Shown here one piece after another: positions 36,830 to 45,159 of a stretch of DNA of 64,000 nucleotides (within the stretch, counting starts at the first letter, position 1; every line of letters starts with the position of its first letter). Position numbers and translations under genes: made by a program. Source of the stretch: Pelagihabitans sp963710535 (GTDB taxonomy: Bacteria > Bacteroidota > Bacteroidia > Flavobacteriales > Flavobacteriaceae); NCBI GenBank assembly GCA_963710535.1, contig CAVQAW010000003.1, positions 806,001-870,000 on the forward strand. Reading direction: 5' to 3'. The notes under the pieces are model-generated. The model was not told the origin of the DNA and made no database searches. It saw only the letters and a list, made by a program, of their open reading frames with translations.

Positions 36830-37651
36830 ATGAAGTTCGAACAAATCCCACATCTGAAACACTTGGAGAGCAATAACTTCTTTCTATTATCCGGCCCCTG
36901 TGCCATCGAAGGCGAAGCGATGGCGATGCGCATTGCTGAAAAGATTGTTTCGGTGACCGATCGGCTCAAAATTCCATATGTGTTCAAAGGAAGCTTTAAA
37001 AAGGCCAACCGAAACCGCATCGATTCCTTTACCGGTATCGGGGACGAAAAGGCGCTCAAAATACTGCGCAAGGTTTCTGAAAGCTTTCATATACCCACCA
37101 TTACCGATATCCATGAAATTACCGATGCGGCCATGGCCGCGGAATACGTCGATATTCTGCAGATTCCTGCATTTTTGGTACGCCAGACCGATTTGGTGAT
37201 CGCAGCGGCGAAGACCGGTAAGACCATCAATCTAAAAAAAGGGCAGTTCATGAGCCCTGAAAGCATGAAACATGCAGTGGCCAAGGTGACCGATTCCGGC
37301 AACCAGCAGGCCATCATCACAGACCGGGGCACCATGTTCGGCTATCAAGACATGATAGTCGATTTCAGGGGTATTCCCACCATGAAAAAATATGCCCCAG
37401 TGGTGCTCGATGTGACCCATTCGCTCCAACAGCCCAACCAGTCGACGGGAGTCACCGGAGGGCGTCCCGATATGATAGAGACCATCGCCCGGGCGGGAAT
37501 CGCCGCGGGGGTCGACGGCATTTTCATGGAGACGCATTTCGATCCGGCCAACGCCAAAAGCGACGGGGCCAATATGCTCCACTTAGATCATCTTGAAAAG
37601 TTATTGACCAACCTCAGCACACTGAGAAGCACCATCAATGCGTTGTCTTGA
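36830..37651 (+). CDS. kdsA: 3-deoxy-8-phosphooctulonate synthase
   Basis: This 273-residue KDO-8-phosphate synthase condenses PEP with arabinose-5-phosphate in the cytoplasm on the way to the KDO of the lipopolysaccharide core. The motifs LSGPCAIEGE, FKGSFKKANRNR, DILQIPAFLVRQTDL, NLKKGQFMSPE, GTMFGYQDMIVDFRG and DVTHSLQQPNQ are all standard. The NLKKGQ residue pattern and the position after the barrel loop give no clear sign whether it is the metal-dependent type. It diverges from typA, and the next gene starts 113 bases on. Confidence 0.96.
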   Translation: MKFEQIPHLKHLESNNFFLLSGPCAIEGEAMAMRIAEKIVSVTDRLKIPYVFKGSFKKANRNRIDSFTGIGDEKALKILRKVSESFHIPTITDIHEITDAAMAAEYVDILQIPAFLVRQTDLVIAAAKTGKTINLKKGQFMSPESMKHAVAKVTDSGNQQAIITDRGTMFGYQDMIVDFRGIPTMKKYAPVVLDVTHSLQQPNQSTGVTGGRPDMIETIARAGIAAGVDGIFMETHFDPANAKSDGANMLHLDHLEKLLTNLSTLRSTINALS

Positions 37652-37764
37652 TCGAACATGATTTTTCGTGCGGGAAGGCGACCTTAGATCATAAGGGTGA
37701 ATATGTTCCTGGTTTGTCTCCTGAACCAAATCCGCTATTTTAGATTTTACAGTACCTTTATCAA

Positions 37765-39519
37765 ATGCGAAAATTCCTGCCCTTCTTAGGATGGTTGCCC
37801 CATTATAAAAAAAGCGATTTCCCCAAAGATGTCGTGGCCGGTCTTACCGTTGGGATCATATTGATTCCACAGGGCATGGCCTACGCCATGATTGCCGGAT
37901 TGCCACCGGTATACGGACTCTATACCGCCTTGGTCCCGGTTTTGATCTATGCTTTTTTGGGCACGTCCCGCCAAGTAGGCATGGGACCCGTGGCCATGGA
38001 TTCGCTCTTGGTGGCCGCCGGCTTGGGGGCACTATCGATCACCGGGGTAGAAAACTATATCGCCATGGCCCTTTTTTTGGGGCTATCGGTAGGCGTGATC
38101 CAGTTATTGTTCGGCCTTTTCCGAATGGGCTTTCTGGTCAACTTTTTGTCCAAACCCGTTATCAGCGGGTTTACCTCAGGGGCCGCCATCATCATTATTT
38201 TCAGTCAACTGGGGCACTTACTGGGCACCAATATTGAAAAAAGCAACCACTTTCATCAACTGGTCATCAATAGTGTATCGATGTTGGGGTCGATCAATCC
38301 CTACGATTTGGCCATTGGCCTGACCGGCATACTGCTCATTGTGGCCTTAAAAAAATGGGACGATCGGATTCCCGCTATATTATTGGTGGTAATCTTGGGG
38401 AGCCTGGGGGTTTATTTTTTGGATCTGCAGGACCTTGGGGTCAAAATTGTGGGCACTGTGCCCATGGGCTTACCCAGCTTTGGACTTCCAGAGATCAGTG
38501 TACAGCATATAACCGACATCTGGCCGATTGCCCTGACCCTGGCCTTGGTGGGTTATTTGGAAACCATTTCCATTGGGAAGGCAATCGAAGAAAAAAACGG
38601 TACCGATCATATCAACGCCAACCAAGAGCTGGTCGCCTTGGGCACGGCAAATATTGTCGGTTCTTTCTTTCAATCATATATCTCCACGGCCAGTTTTTCG
38701 CGCTCTGCGATCAACAGCGAAGCGGGGGCGAGAACCAACCTGGCGGGCGTGATCAGCGTACTGTTGGTCGTCCTCACCCTTCTTTTTCTGACCCCCTATT
38801 TCTATTATCTGCCCAATGCGGCCTTGGCCAGTATCATCATGGTCTCGGTTTTCGGCCTAATCGACATCCCTTATCCTAAAAGCCTTTGGATATACCGAAA
38901 GGATGAATTTGTGCTGCTCATGGTTACCTTTTTGGCAACCTTGTTCATAGGGATCAAGGAAGGCATCCTTATCGGGGTACTGTTTTCCCTGTTGCTTATG
39001 GTATACCGGACTTCCAATCCGCATATAGCCGTCTTGGGAAACATTAAAAACTCGAATTACTATAAAAACGTGAAACGGTTTGGCGACGATGTCGTGCTAA
39101 GGGATGACATATTGGTCGTTCGGTTCGACTCTCAGATCTATTTTGGCAATTCTGACTTTTTCAAAAAGGAATTGATGAAACATGTGAGGGGCAAAGGAGC
39201 CGATTTAAAGGCGGTGATCCTCAATGCGGAGCCGATCAATTATATCGACTCTACGGGAGCGGTCGCCTTGAGAAGGGTAATTGACGAGATCCATGCGTTG
39301 GGCGTTCAATTTTATCTTACAGGAGCGATCGGGCCCACCCGGGACATTATCTACAGCAGTGGTTTGATCCACATTTTGAAGAAGGAGAACCTTTTTGCCG
39401 AAATCAACGAAGCGGTGGCCTATTTTGAGAACCCCGACGCCATTTCAGAAGTGCAGCATCATGTGGCACACCAAAATCAGGTGGGGGTAACCAAGGTTAC
39501 AGAACAAAAAAAGAATTAA
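37765..39519 (+). CDS. SulP-family anion transporter with STAS domain
   Basis: This 584-residue inner-membrane protein has the SulP signature GLTVGIILIPQGMAYAMIAG and VYGLYTALVPVLIYAFLGTSRQ near the N-terminus. About twelve to fourteen helices follow (residues 25-420). The C-terminal STAS domain (about 440-560) shows LRDDILVVRFDSQIYFGN and NYIDSTGAVALRRVID, the Ser being the usual phosphorylatable residue. SulP members carry sulfate, bicarbonate or dicarboxylates, and the anion cannot be told from sequence. The adjacent persulfide-dioxygenase/rhodanese gene, 36 bases on, makes sulfate or another sulfur anion more likely. Confidence 0.93.
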   Translation: MRKFLPFLGWLPHYKKSDFPKDVVAGLTVGIILIPQGMAYAMIAGLPPVYGLYTALVPVLIYAFLGTSRQVGMGPVAMDSLLVAAGLGALSITGVENYIAMALFLGLSVGVIQLLFGLFRMGFLVNFLSKPVISGFTSGAAIIIIFSQLGHLLGTNIEKSNHFHQLVINSVSMLGSINPYDLAIGLTGILLIVALKKWDDRIPAILLVVILGSLGVYFLDLQDLGVKIVGTVPMGLPSFGLPEISVQHITDIWPIALTLALVGYLETISIGKAIEEKNGTDHINANQELVALGTANIVGSFFQSYISTASFSRSAINSEAGARTNLAGVISVLLVVLTLLFLTPYFYYLPNAALASIIMVSVFGLIDIPYPKSLWIYRKDEFVLLMVTFLATLFIGIKEGILIGVLFSLLLMVYRTSNPHIAVLGNIKNSNYYKNVKRFGDDVVLRDDILVVRFDSQIYFGNSDFFKKELMKHVRGKGADLKAVILNAEPINYIDSTGAVALRRVIDEIHALGVQFYLTGAIGPTRDIIYSSGLIHILKKENLFAEINEAVAYFENPDAISEVQHHVAHQNQVGVTKVTEQKKN

Positions 39520-39522
39520 CCC

Positions 39523-39530
39523 TATTTTTG
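39523..39530 (+). promoter_or_regulatory. -7 box before the persulfide-dioxygenase gene
   Basis: TATTTTTG matches TAnnTTTG, 25 bases before the ATG at 39556 and just after the SulP stop. The gene may therefore have a promoter of its own besides read-through. Confidence 0.4.
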
Positions 39531-39555
39531 CAATGCAATTAAAAGTCAAGATAAA

Positions 39556-40965
39556 ATGAACATTGAACAAATTTATACCGGATGCCTCGCACAAGGGGCC
39601 TACTATATAGAAAGCAAAGGGGAAGTCGCCATCATCGATCCGTTGCGCGAAGTAGAACCCTATCTGAAAAGGGCAGAAAACGACCAGGCAAAGATCAAGT
39701 ATATTTTGGAGACCCATTTTCATGCCGATTTTGTAAGTGGTCATGTCACCTTGGCGAAAAAAACCGGTGCCCCGATTATTTATGGGCCGAATGCAAATCC
39801 AACGTTCGAGGCGATCATCGCCAAAGACGGACAGGAATTTCCTTTGGGAGACCTGACCATCAAGGTATTGCACACCCCTGGCCATACCATGGAAAGCACC
39901 ACTTACCTTTTAAAGGACAAGCAAGGAAAGGACCTTGCCATCTTCTCTGGGGATACCCTTTTTTTAGGGGACGTGGGAAGGCCCGATTTGGCACAAAAGG
40001 CAGCCAGTATGACCCAAGAAGACCTTGCGGGCATCCTGTTCGACAGTCTTAGGAATAAAATAATGCCCTTGGCCGATGATGTCATCGTTTACCCTGCCCA
40101 TGGAGCCGGCTCGGCCTGCGGTAAAAACATGATGAAAGAGACCGTGGACACCCTTGGCAACCAGAAAAAAATGAACTATGCCCTTCGGGCCAATATGACC
40201 AAAGCGGAATTTGTAAAGGAAGTGACCGATGGGCTTCTCCCTCCGCCAAAGTATTTCCCCCTCAACGTTAAAATGAATCGGGAAGGATATGAAGACATAG
40301 GCGATGTGATGCGGCGTGGCAATATCGCCCTGGCACCAGACGCCTTCGAAGCTGCGGCCAATGAAACCGGTGCCGTGGTCCTCGATGTGCGCCACCAAAA
40401 CGATTTTGTGAAAGGACATGTACCGCGTTCGATATTTATCGGCCTGGATGGCGATTTTGCCCCCTGGGTCGGAGCATTGATTGCTGATACCCAGCAACCC
40501 ATCTTGTTGGTTGCCCCAACAGGCAAGGAAAAAGAAGCCATCACCCGACTTTCAAGGGTAGGGTTCGACGGCACCATCGGCTATCTAAAAGGAGGGTTCG
40601 AGGGCTGGAAAAAAGAAGGAAAGGATTACGATATCATTCCTTCGGTCAGTGCCACCAATGCTAAAGAAAAATTAGACAAAACCCATTCACCTATATTCGA
40701 TGTAAGGAAGGAAAGTGAATTCCTCTCGGAACATTTGGTGGACGCACACAATACACCACTCGATTTTCTGAACCGGCATTTGGCCGAATTTCCGAAGCAA
40801 GATGATTTTTACGTGCATTGTGCCGGCGGATACCGCTCGGTCATAGCAGCATCCATTCTGAAAAGCAGGGGCATACATAACCTGGTGAATATCGAAGGCG
40901 GATTCGGAGCGCTTAAGATTGCCGGGGCGCCCGTTTCGGACTACGTTTGCCCGTCTACCCTATAA
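39556..40965 (+). CDS. metallo-beta-lactamase-fold persulfide dioxygenase fused to two rhodanese domains
   Basis: In this 469-residue protein the first 240 residues are an ETHE1/glyoxalase-II-like metallo-hydrolase with THFHADFVSGH (54-63), HTPGHTMESTTY, FSGDTLFLGDVGRPDL and YPAHGAGSACGKNM. The usual sixth residue His of HxHxDH is Phe, as in many bacterial members. Two rhodanese domains follow. The first (about 255-350) has VAPTGKEKE where the Cys loop should be and is probably inactive. The second (about 365-460) has the active-site Cys422 in HCAGGYRS. It probably oxidises glutathione persulfide or a related persulfide to sulfite and transfers sulfane sulfur. Confidence 0.92.
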   Translation: MNIEQIYTGCLAQGAYYIESKGEVAIIDPLREVEPYLKRAENDQAKIKYILETHFHADFVSGHVTLAKKTGAPIIYGPNANPTFEAIIAKDGQEFPLGDLTIKVLHTPGHTMESTTYLLKDKQGKDLAIFSGDTLFLGDVGRPDLAQKAASMTQEDLAGILFDSLRNKIMPLADDVIVYPAHGAGSACGKNMMKETVDTLGNQKKMNYALRANMTKAEFVKEVTDGLLPPPKYFPLNVKMNREGYEDIGDVMRRGNIALAPDAFEAAANETGAVVLDVRHQNDFVKGHVPRSIFIGLDGDFAPWVGALIADTQQPILLVAPTGKEKEAITRLSRVGFDGTIGYLKGGFEGWKKEGKDYDIIPSVSATNAKEKLDKTHSPIFDVRKESEFLSEHLVDAHNTPLDFLNRHLAEFPKQDDFYVHCAGGYRSVIAASILKSRGIHNLVNIEGGFGALKIAGAPVSDYVCPSTL

Positions 40966-41020
40966 ACCTGACGATTATCATATTTGATATCCTGCAGCCA
41001 CGATACCTTTGACCTTGACA

Positions 41021-41113
41021 ATGAACAAGGCCATCAAGTTGTTACTGATCTGTATCCTGTGTCTGGGTTTGATTACCGGAGTGGTGCTCTTGTTTCAATT
41101 TTTTAACCACTAA
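41021..41113 (+). CDS. 30-residue single-helix membrane peptide (putative)
   Basis: The ATG at 41021 opens a 30-codon frame: a Lys-rich start (MNKAIK) and one long hydrophobic helix (LLLICILCLGLITGVVLLFQ) ending FFNH. The stop is 11 bases before the DUF2892 gene start. It is placed and sized like a small accessory membrane peptide of the sulfur-related genes around it. It is too short for certainty. Confidence 0.45.
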   Translation: MNKAIKLLLICILCLGLITGVVLLFQFFNH

Positions 41114-41124
41114 ATCATGATGTT

Positions 41125-41337
41125 ATGAAAACAAATATGGGAGGTACCGATAGGGTAATACGCTTTTTGGTAGCCGTTGCGATTGCGCTTTTGGTATTTT
41201 TTGATATGGTATCGGGCACCTTGGCCTACATTTTATTGGCCGTGGCGGGAATCTTCGTACTGACCAGCCTGGTAAGTTTTTGTCCCTTGTATGCCGTATT
41301 CGGCATGAATACCTGTGGTACCAAACACCACGAATGA
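41125..41337 (+). CDS. DUF2892 (YgaP-type) membrane protein
   Basis: In this 70-residue protein the start MGGTDRVIRFLVAVAIALLV and the ending SLVSFCPLYAVFGMNTCGT are the typical DUF2892 pattern: two membrane helices and two conserved Cys near the end. The family often stands beside or fused to rhodaneses (YgaP) and is thought to aid export or handling of sulfur products. It lies downstream of the persulfide-dioxygenase/rhodanese gene, in accord with that role. Confidence 0.88.
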   Translation: MKTNMGGTDRVIRFLVAVAIALLVFFDMVSGTLAYILLAVAGIFVLTSLVSFCPLYAVFGMNTCGTKHHE

Positions 41338-41517
41338 TCTAATTACCTGGTTTATGAATTTTGTGGTTCAGGCCATCCTATGGAAATTTTTCCCGGGTCA
41401 GCCAGTTTCGACAAATTCGTGATGTATTTAATGCGTACAACGGCTGACAAATATCATGTTTTGGAGAACGCCCCAAGATTATTTTTGATGCTTCTAATCC
41501 AGTAATACTTAAAAAAA

Positions 41518-41661
41518 ATGGTTCGAGCTTTACTTCCACTCGTCAATTGGGGCAATGGGATGATCATGATCGGTGTTTTTGCGGTTGTGGTGATTGTCTT
41601 GGTGGTTACCCTGATCAATTTAATGAACAGCGGAAAAGAAAACAGCGGGAAAGAAAATTAA
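41518..41661 (+). CDS. 47-residue single-helix membrane protein (putative)
   Basis: The ATG at 41518 follows eight A bases. It opens a 47-codon frame with one helix (MIGVFAVVVIVLVVTLINLM-like) and a polar C-terminus in which the motif NSGKEN occurs twice. The hydrophobic pattern and codon use look real. I do not recognise a family. It lies 180 bases after DUF2892, in the same direction. Confidence 0.5.
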   Translation: MVRALLPLVNWGNGMIMIGVFAVVVIVLVVTLINLMNSGKENSGKEN

Positions 41662-41862
41662 AATCGACCCGGAAATGATCAATAGAAGCCAACAAGTGCC
41701 CCAATTGGCGCTTTGACCATTTCTGACAATGCATTTTATTGCTATTGTATTAATTTTTCATCTACCTATTTCAAAAATTCGCAATTGTTAAATATTTCTA
41801 AAAATATTTTGGACCAATACTCCAGATTAGCTTAACTTTATCTTTAATTCCCAAAAGGCACA

Positions 41863-42039
41863 ATGATCAAAGATTTTATCAGGAAAGTTGGGGCAATGAA
41901 CGTTGTGATGCTCTTAGTGGTTATATCCATTATAATCGTTTCGGAATATATGTTCCTTACCGGAAAAAAACTGGACGCCATTTTTATAGCATTTTGGGCC
42001 CCCACCATTCTGGGATTTATGAATTATTTTAAGAAATAA
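41863..42039 (+). CDS. 58-residue two-helix membrane protein (putative)
   Basis: An ATG at 41863 opens a 58-codon frame with two hydrophobic stretches (MLLVVISIIIVSEYMF and FIAFWAPTILGF) joined by a short TGKKLD loop. It ends NYFKK. A near-consensus -7 box (TATCTTTA) lies about 20 bases upstream. No family recognised. Confidence 0.5.
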   Translation: MIKDFIRKVGAMNVVMLLVVISIIIVSEYMFLTGKKLDAIFIAFWAPTILGFMNYFKK

Positions 42040-42045
42040 AGCACT

Positions 42046-42141
42046 TTGGACTTCATTTTACTTTACTCCATTATCGTGGCCATTATTTTTATGGTGTGGA
42101 TGCTTTTTGTCATTCGGATGTACAGAAAATTGAACGATTGA
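42046..42141 (+). CDS. 31-residue membrane peptide (putative, TTG start)
   Basis: A TTG at 42046, six bases after the previous stop, opens a 31-codon frame: one helix (FILLYSIIVAIIFMVWMLFV) with a positively charged tail (RMYRKLND). The first ATG inside would leave only 16 residues. It ends three bases before the convergent exonuclease gene. It is plausible as a partner of the protein just upstream, but weakly supported. Confidence 0.35.
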   Translation: MDFILLYSIIVAIIFMVWMLFVIRMYRKLND

Positions 42142-42144
42142 GCC

Positions 42145-43527
42145 TTATTTGTCCAAGTTGTCGGAAAACACCCATGTTTTGGTCGATTTTTTATTCAGAT
42201 AGGCATTGATGATCCTTTGTGAATCCATGGAGTTTTTTTGCGGATTCAAAAAAGCCTCCAGATCCTCCTCGCTTTTGACCTCCAACTGCTTATCCAAAAA
42301 ACCGTACCCGCGATAGTGACCGTCTTTGATCAATACAAAGGCCTCCTCGGAAAGTGTCCGGCCCTGCTCCTTGATCACTAAGTTTTCATTTTTTCGCGAG
42401 AGGGCCTCAAGCGCCTCCACAACCCTCCGATTGTAGTGCGCCGCCGACTCCTTGCCACGACAAACACCCCTGCAATGATCGATCCGGTAATGGGAACAAC
42501 TTGCAATATTTTCCTGTAAGTGGCAATACTTGGGACAAAGTTCAAACTGTTTGCATACTTCCTCCAAGTAGGTACGGCAATCGGTCGGATTATTGAAAAG
42601 GGCTATGGGCCCCGAAATCATCTTTACCTTGTTGTAAGCCATATGCATGATGCCGTTTCGGTCTTCGTAGGTAAAGATGCCATAAGGCTGGGTGTTGCTT
42701 TTTTGGGCGCTATTGTATTGTGGAAAATGATGTTTAATGGCGGCAGATTCCATCAAGAGGGCCAAGAGCTCGCTGCCGGAGAGTTCATAATCGATATCAG
42801 CGGTCTCTCGACACAAACGAACCTCTTTCGAGGATTTGTCATAAAAATGGCCCAGGATCCTTTTCTTGATATTGATGGCCTTCCCAACGTAAATAATCTT
42901 CCCATCGCTATTCTTAAAATAGTAGACCCCGGGTTGGTTGGGCAGTTTTTCAAAGGTTTCCCGTGGCAGTGCCGGAGGTAATGTGGCCTCTTGGGAACGC
43001 ATATTCAAAAACGATTTGAATACGGGAGCTGCCCCTTCAATATCCATGAGCATCCTGAACAGGAGCAGGGTGGCATGGGCATCTCCGCGCGCCCTGTGCC
43101 TATCTGTCAAAGGAATTCCCAATGCGGAACACAGTTTTCCCAGGCTGTAGGAACGGTACCCCGGCAACAATTTTCGGGACAAACGCACCGTACATAGTTT
43201 TTTTCGATTAAAATCAAGACCGATTTCCTTGAATTCGTTCTTGATCACATTATAGTCGAAATTCACGCTATGCGCCACAAAGATCGTATCGGCGGTAATG
43301 TCTAAAACCTTGGGCGCAATCTCATGGATTTTGGGCGACCCTTTCACCATATCATTATCGATTCCGGTCAACCCCGTTATAAAATATGGAATCTCGCATT
43401 CAGGATCGACCAGGGAGGTAAACTCCTCGACAATGTCGATGCCGTTGAACTTAAAAATAGAAATTTCGGTGATCTTGTTTCCTCTGATCCCGTTCCCGGT
43501 GGTTTCTATATCGATGATGGTATACAT
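42145..43527 (-). CDS. DEDDh 3'-5' exonuclease fused to GIY-YIG endonuclease
   Basis: I chose the ATG at 43527 over a TTG four codons upstream (460 residues). Residues 1-175 form a DnaQ-like exonuclease with IIDIETTG, AHSVNFDYNVI and the HRARGDA ending, so all acidic residues and the His are present. From about 195 to 275 lies a UvrC/Cho-type GIY-YIG nuclease (PGVYYFKNSDGKIIYVGKAI with Arg and Glu downstream). The tail resembles the UvrC Cys-rich part (CPKYCHLQENIASCSHYRID). The protein is a known bacterial fusion, probably used for DNA repair. It is transcribed alone leftward. Confidence 0.92.
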   Translation of the reverse strand: MYTIIDIETTGNGIRGNKITEISIFKFNGIDIVEEFTSLVDPECEIPYFITGLTGIDNDMVKGSPKIHEIAPKVLDITADTIFVAHSVNFDYNVIKNEFKEIGLDFNRKKLCTVRLSRKLLPGYRSYSLGKLCSALGIPLTDRHRARGDAHATLLLFRMLMDIEGAAPVFKSFLNMRSQEATLPPALPRETFEKLPNQPGVYYFKNSDGKIIYVGKAINIKKRILGHFYDKSSKEVRLCRETADIDYELSGSELLALLMESAAIKHHFPQYNSAQKSNTQPYGIFTYEDRNGIMHMAYNKVKMISGPIALFNNPTDCRTYLEEVCKQFELCPKYCHLQENIASCSHYRIDHCRGVCRGKESAAHYNRRVVEALEALSRKNENLVIKEQGRTLSEEAFVLIKDGHYRGYGFLDKQLEVKSEEDLEAFLNPQKNSMDSQRIINAYLNKKSTKTWVFSDNLDK

Positions 43528-43566
43528 GCCAAAATTCAATCAAACTGTTTCAATCCAAGCCAAATG

Positions 43567-45000
43567 TTATAGCACCAAAGTACCGACAGCGCCGGCCGAC
43601 AAAGGCAGGACGTAGGAACTCTTGCCGATGCCTATTTTGATGGTTTCGTCCTTCCCGCTCTTGTTTTGTATGACCACGACCACCTCGCCCTTAGGAGTCA
43701 AAAAGGCCACGTTCGGAAACTGGTCCACCATTGTCGAAGCGATCCGCAAAGAACCTGGAGGTACAAATTTAGATAATTGCGCGACGATATAATAAGCAGG
43801 GTTCCGTGTCAGCTGGTCACCCTTTATGGTCAATGCCCCCAAACAACGGTCACATCCCCCACGATCGGTGTGTGGTTCCTGGTTTTCGTCGGCCGCCAAA
43901 TTCCATTGTAAAACGGTCTTGCTCCAATTTCTTGGGGCCCCGATCATCAGCTGCTCGATGTGCCAGCTGAAATCGTTGGCAAAGTCCCCGGGTGCCCCGA
44001 TCCACTGTTCCGTAAAATAGATATTTTTCGACGGATGGGCATCATGTACTTGGCTCAAAGCCCCTATCGTGCCCCCGTAAAGATGAAATGCGGAACCGTC
44101 GATATAGGGTTCGGCCTGGGCATCGTCCAAAATGGAAATGGGATAATCGGGCCGGTCGGCATTGTGGTCATAGATCACTATCTTGGTCTTTATGCCCATC
44201 TTCTTAAATTTTGGGCCCAAATGGTTTTTGATAAAATCTGCCTGAGCATCGGCCAACATCAACAAACTGGGATTGTTGCCCGGGTGTAGCGGTTCGTTCT
44301 GGATGGTCAATGCATCGATGGCGATGCCTTCGCGTCCCATGGCCTCGACATAATTTACCAAGTAATCGGCATAAACCCCATAATACTCCTTTTTTAGACT
44401 GCCGCCCCGGGTATCCTCATTATCCTTCATCCAAGCGGGTGGCGACCATGGCGAACCCATCAATTTGATGTTCGGGGAAATCTTCAAGATTTCCTTCAGG
44501 GTGGGAAGGAGATATAGGGTATCATAGGCCAATGAAAAATGATCGAGCCCAAGATCGGTTTCTCCTTTTGGCAAATCGTCATAGGACCACGTTTTTTCGT
44601 CAAGATCGGAAGCGCCAACGCTCAATCGCAGATAACTTACCGAAATTGCATTGGGTCCGTCACCGAAGAGTTCCTCCAACAATTCGGCCCGTTTCGCGGT
44701 CGACATGCCTTGCAGCAACATGGCACTGCCCCCTGTGAGCGTATACCCAAAACCATCCATTTCTTGGAAAGTAGTTAAGGAATCGACCTGGATATTGACC
44801 GAAGCCACGGCATTGGGATCCGACCCCAGGGAATGAGCCTGTAACAACTGTTTTTGGTCTAAAGTGGTGACATACCAATTTGCAGGCTCCGCAGAAGCAT
44901 CTTGTTCCTTCTCCCGATGATCGCAGCCATGAGTGGCCATTAAGATCGCTAACGCGATCAGATATCGTTTCAAGGGCCGGCCATTTCGTGATTTTTTCAT
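43567..45000 (-). CDS. GH30 glycoside hydrolase, lipoprotein
   Basis: This 477-residue protein has a signal ending in MATHGC (lipid Cys26). The GH30 barrel shows FQEMDGFGYTLTGGSAMLL, PWSPPAWMKDN, the acid/base Glu236 in TIQNEPLHPG and the nucleophile Glu331 in YFTEQWIG. The beta-sandwich with VVVIQNKSG closes the protein. GH30 enzymes act on beta-glucosyl, beta-xylosyl or beta-fucosyl links, and the subfamily cannot be settled here. The lipid anchor places it at the outer membrane. It diverges from a sulfatase/fucosidase pair across 159 bases, so a sulfated or fucose-containing glycan is a reasonable substrate. Confidence 0.92.
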   Translation of the reverse strand: MKKSRNGRPLKRYLIALAILMATHGCDHREKEQDASAEPANWYVTTLDQKQLLQAHSLGSDPNAVASVNIQVDSLTTFQEMDGFGYTLTGGSAMLLQGMSTAKRAELLEELFGDGPNAISVSYLRLSVGASDLDEKTWSYDDLPKGETDLGLDHFSLAYDTLYLLPTLKEILKISPNIKLMGSPWSPPAWMKDNEDTRGGSLKKEYYGVYADYLVNYVEAMGREGIAIDALTIQNEPLHPGNNPSLLMLADAQADFIKNHLGPKFKKMGIKTKIVIYDHNADRPDYPISILDDAQAEPYIDGSAFHLYGGTIGALSQVHDAHPSKNIYFTEQWIGAPGDFANDFSWHIEQLMIGAPRNWSKTVLQWNLAADENQEPHTDRGGCDRCLGALTIKGDQLTRNPAYYIVAQLSKFVPPGSLRIASTMVDQFPNVAFLTPKGEVVVVIQNKSGKDETIKIGIGKSSYVLPLSAGAVGTLVL

Positions 45001-45159
45001 ACAAGCTTGGGTTTTCGGGCTCCCCTAAAGATAAGGAGAAGTAAGTCTTTTGGCCCAAACTGAATCATTTAATGATAGGATTGCTTAATTTTAGGGTATA
45101 CAACCATTTTGAACCGGGACCCGTGATCGTTTTCGAAGGTTCTAAAGAAAAACCAAATA

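Noticed and set aside
41685..41720. Hairpin AGTGCC...GGCGCT downstream of the 47-residue frame
   Set aside because: It needs a mismatch and has no U-run.
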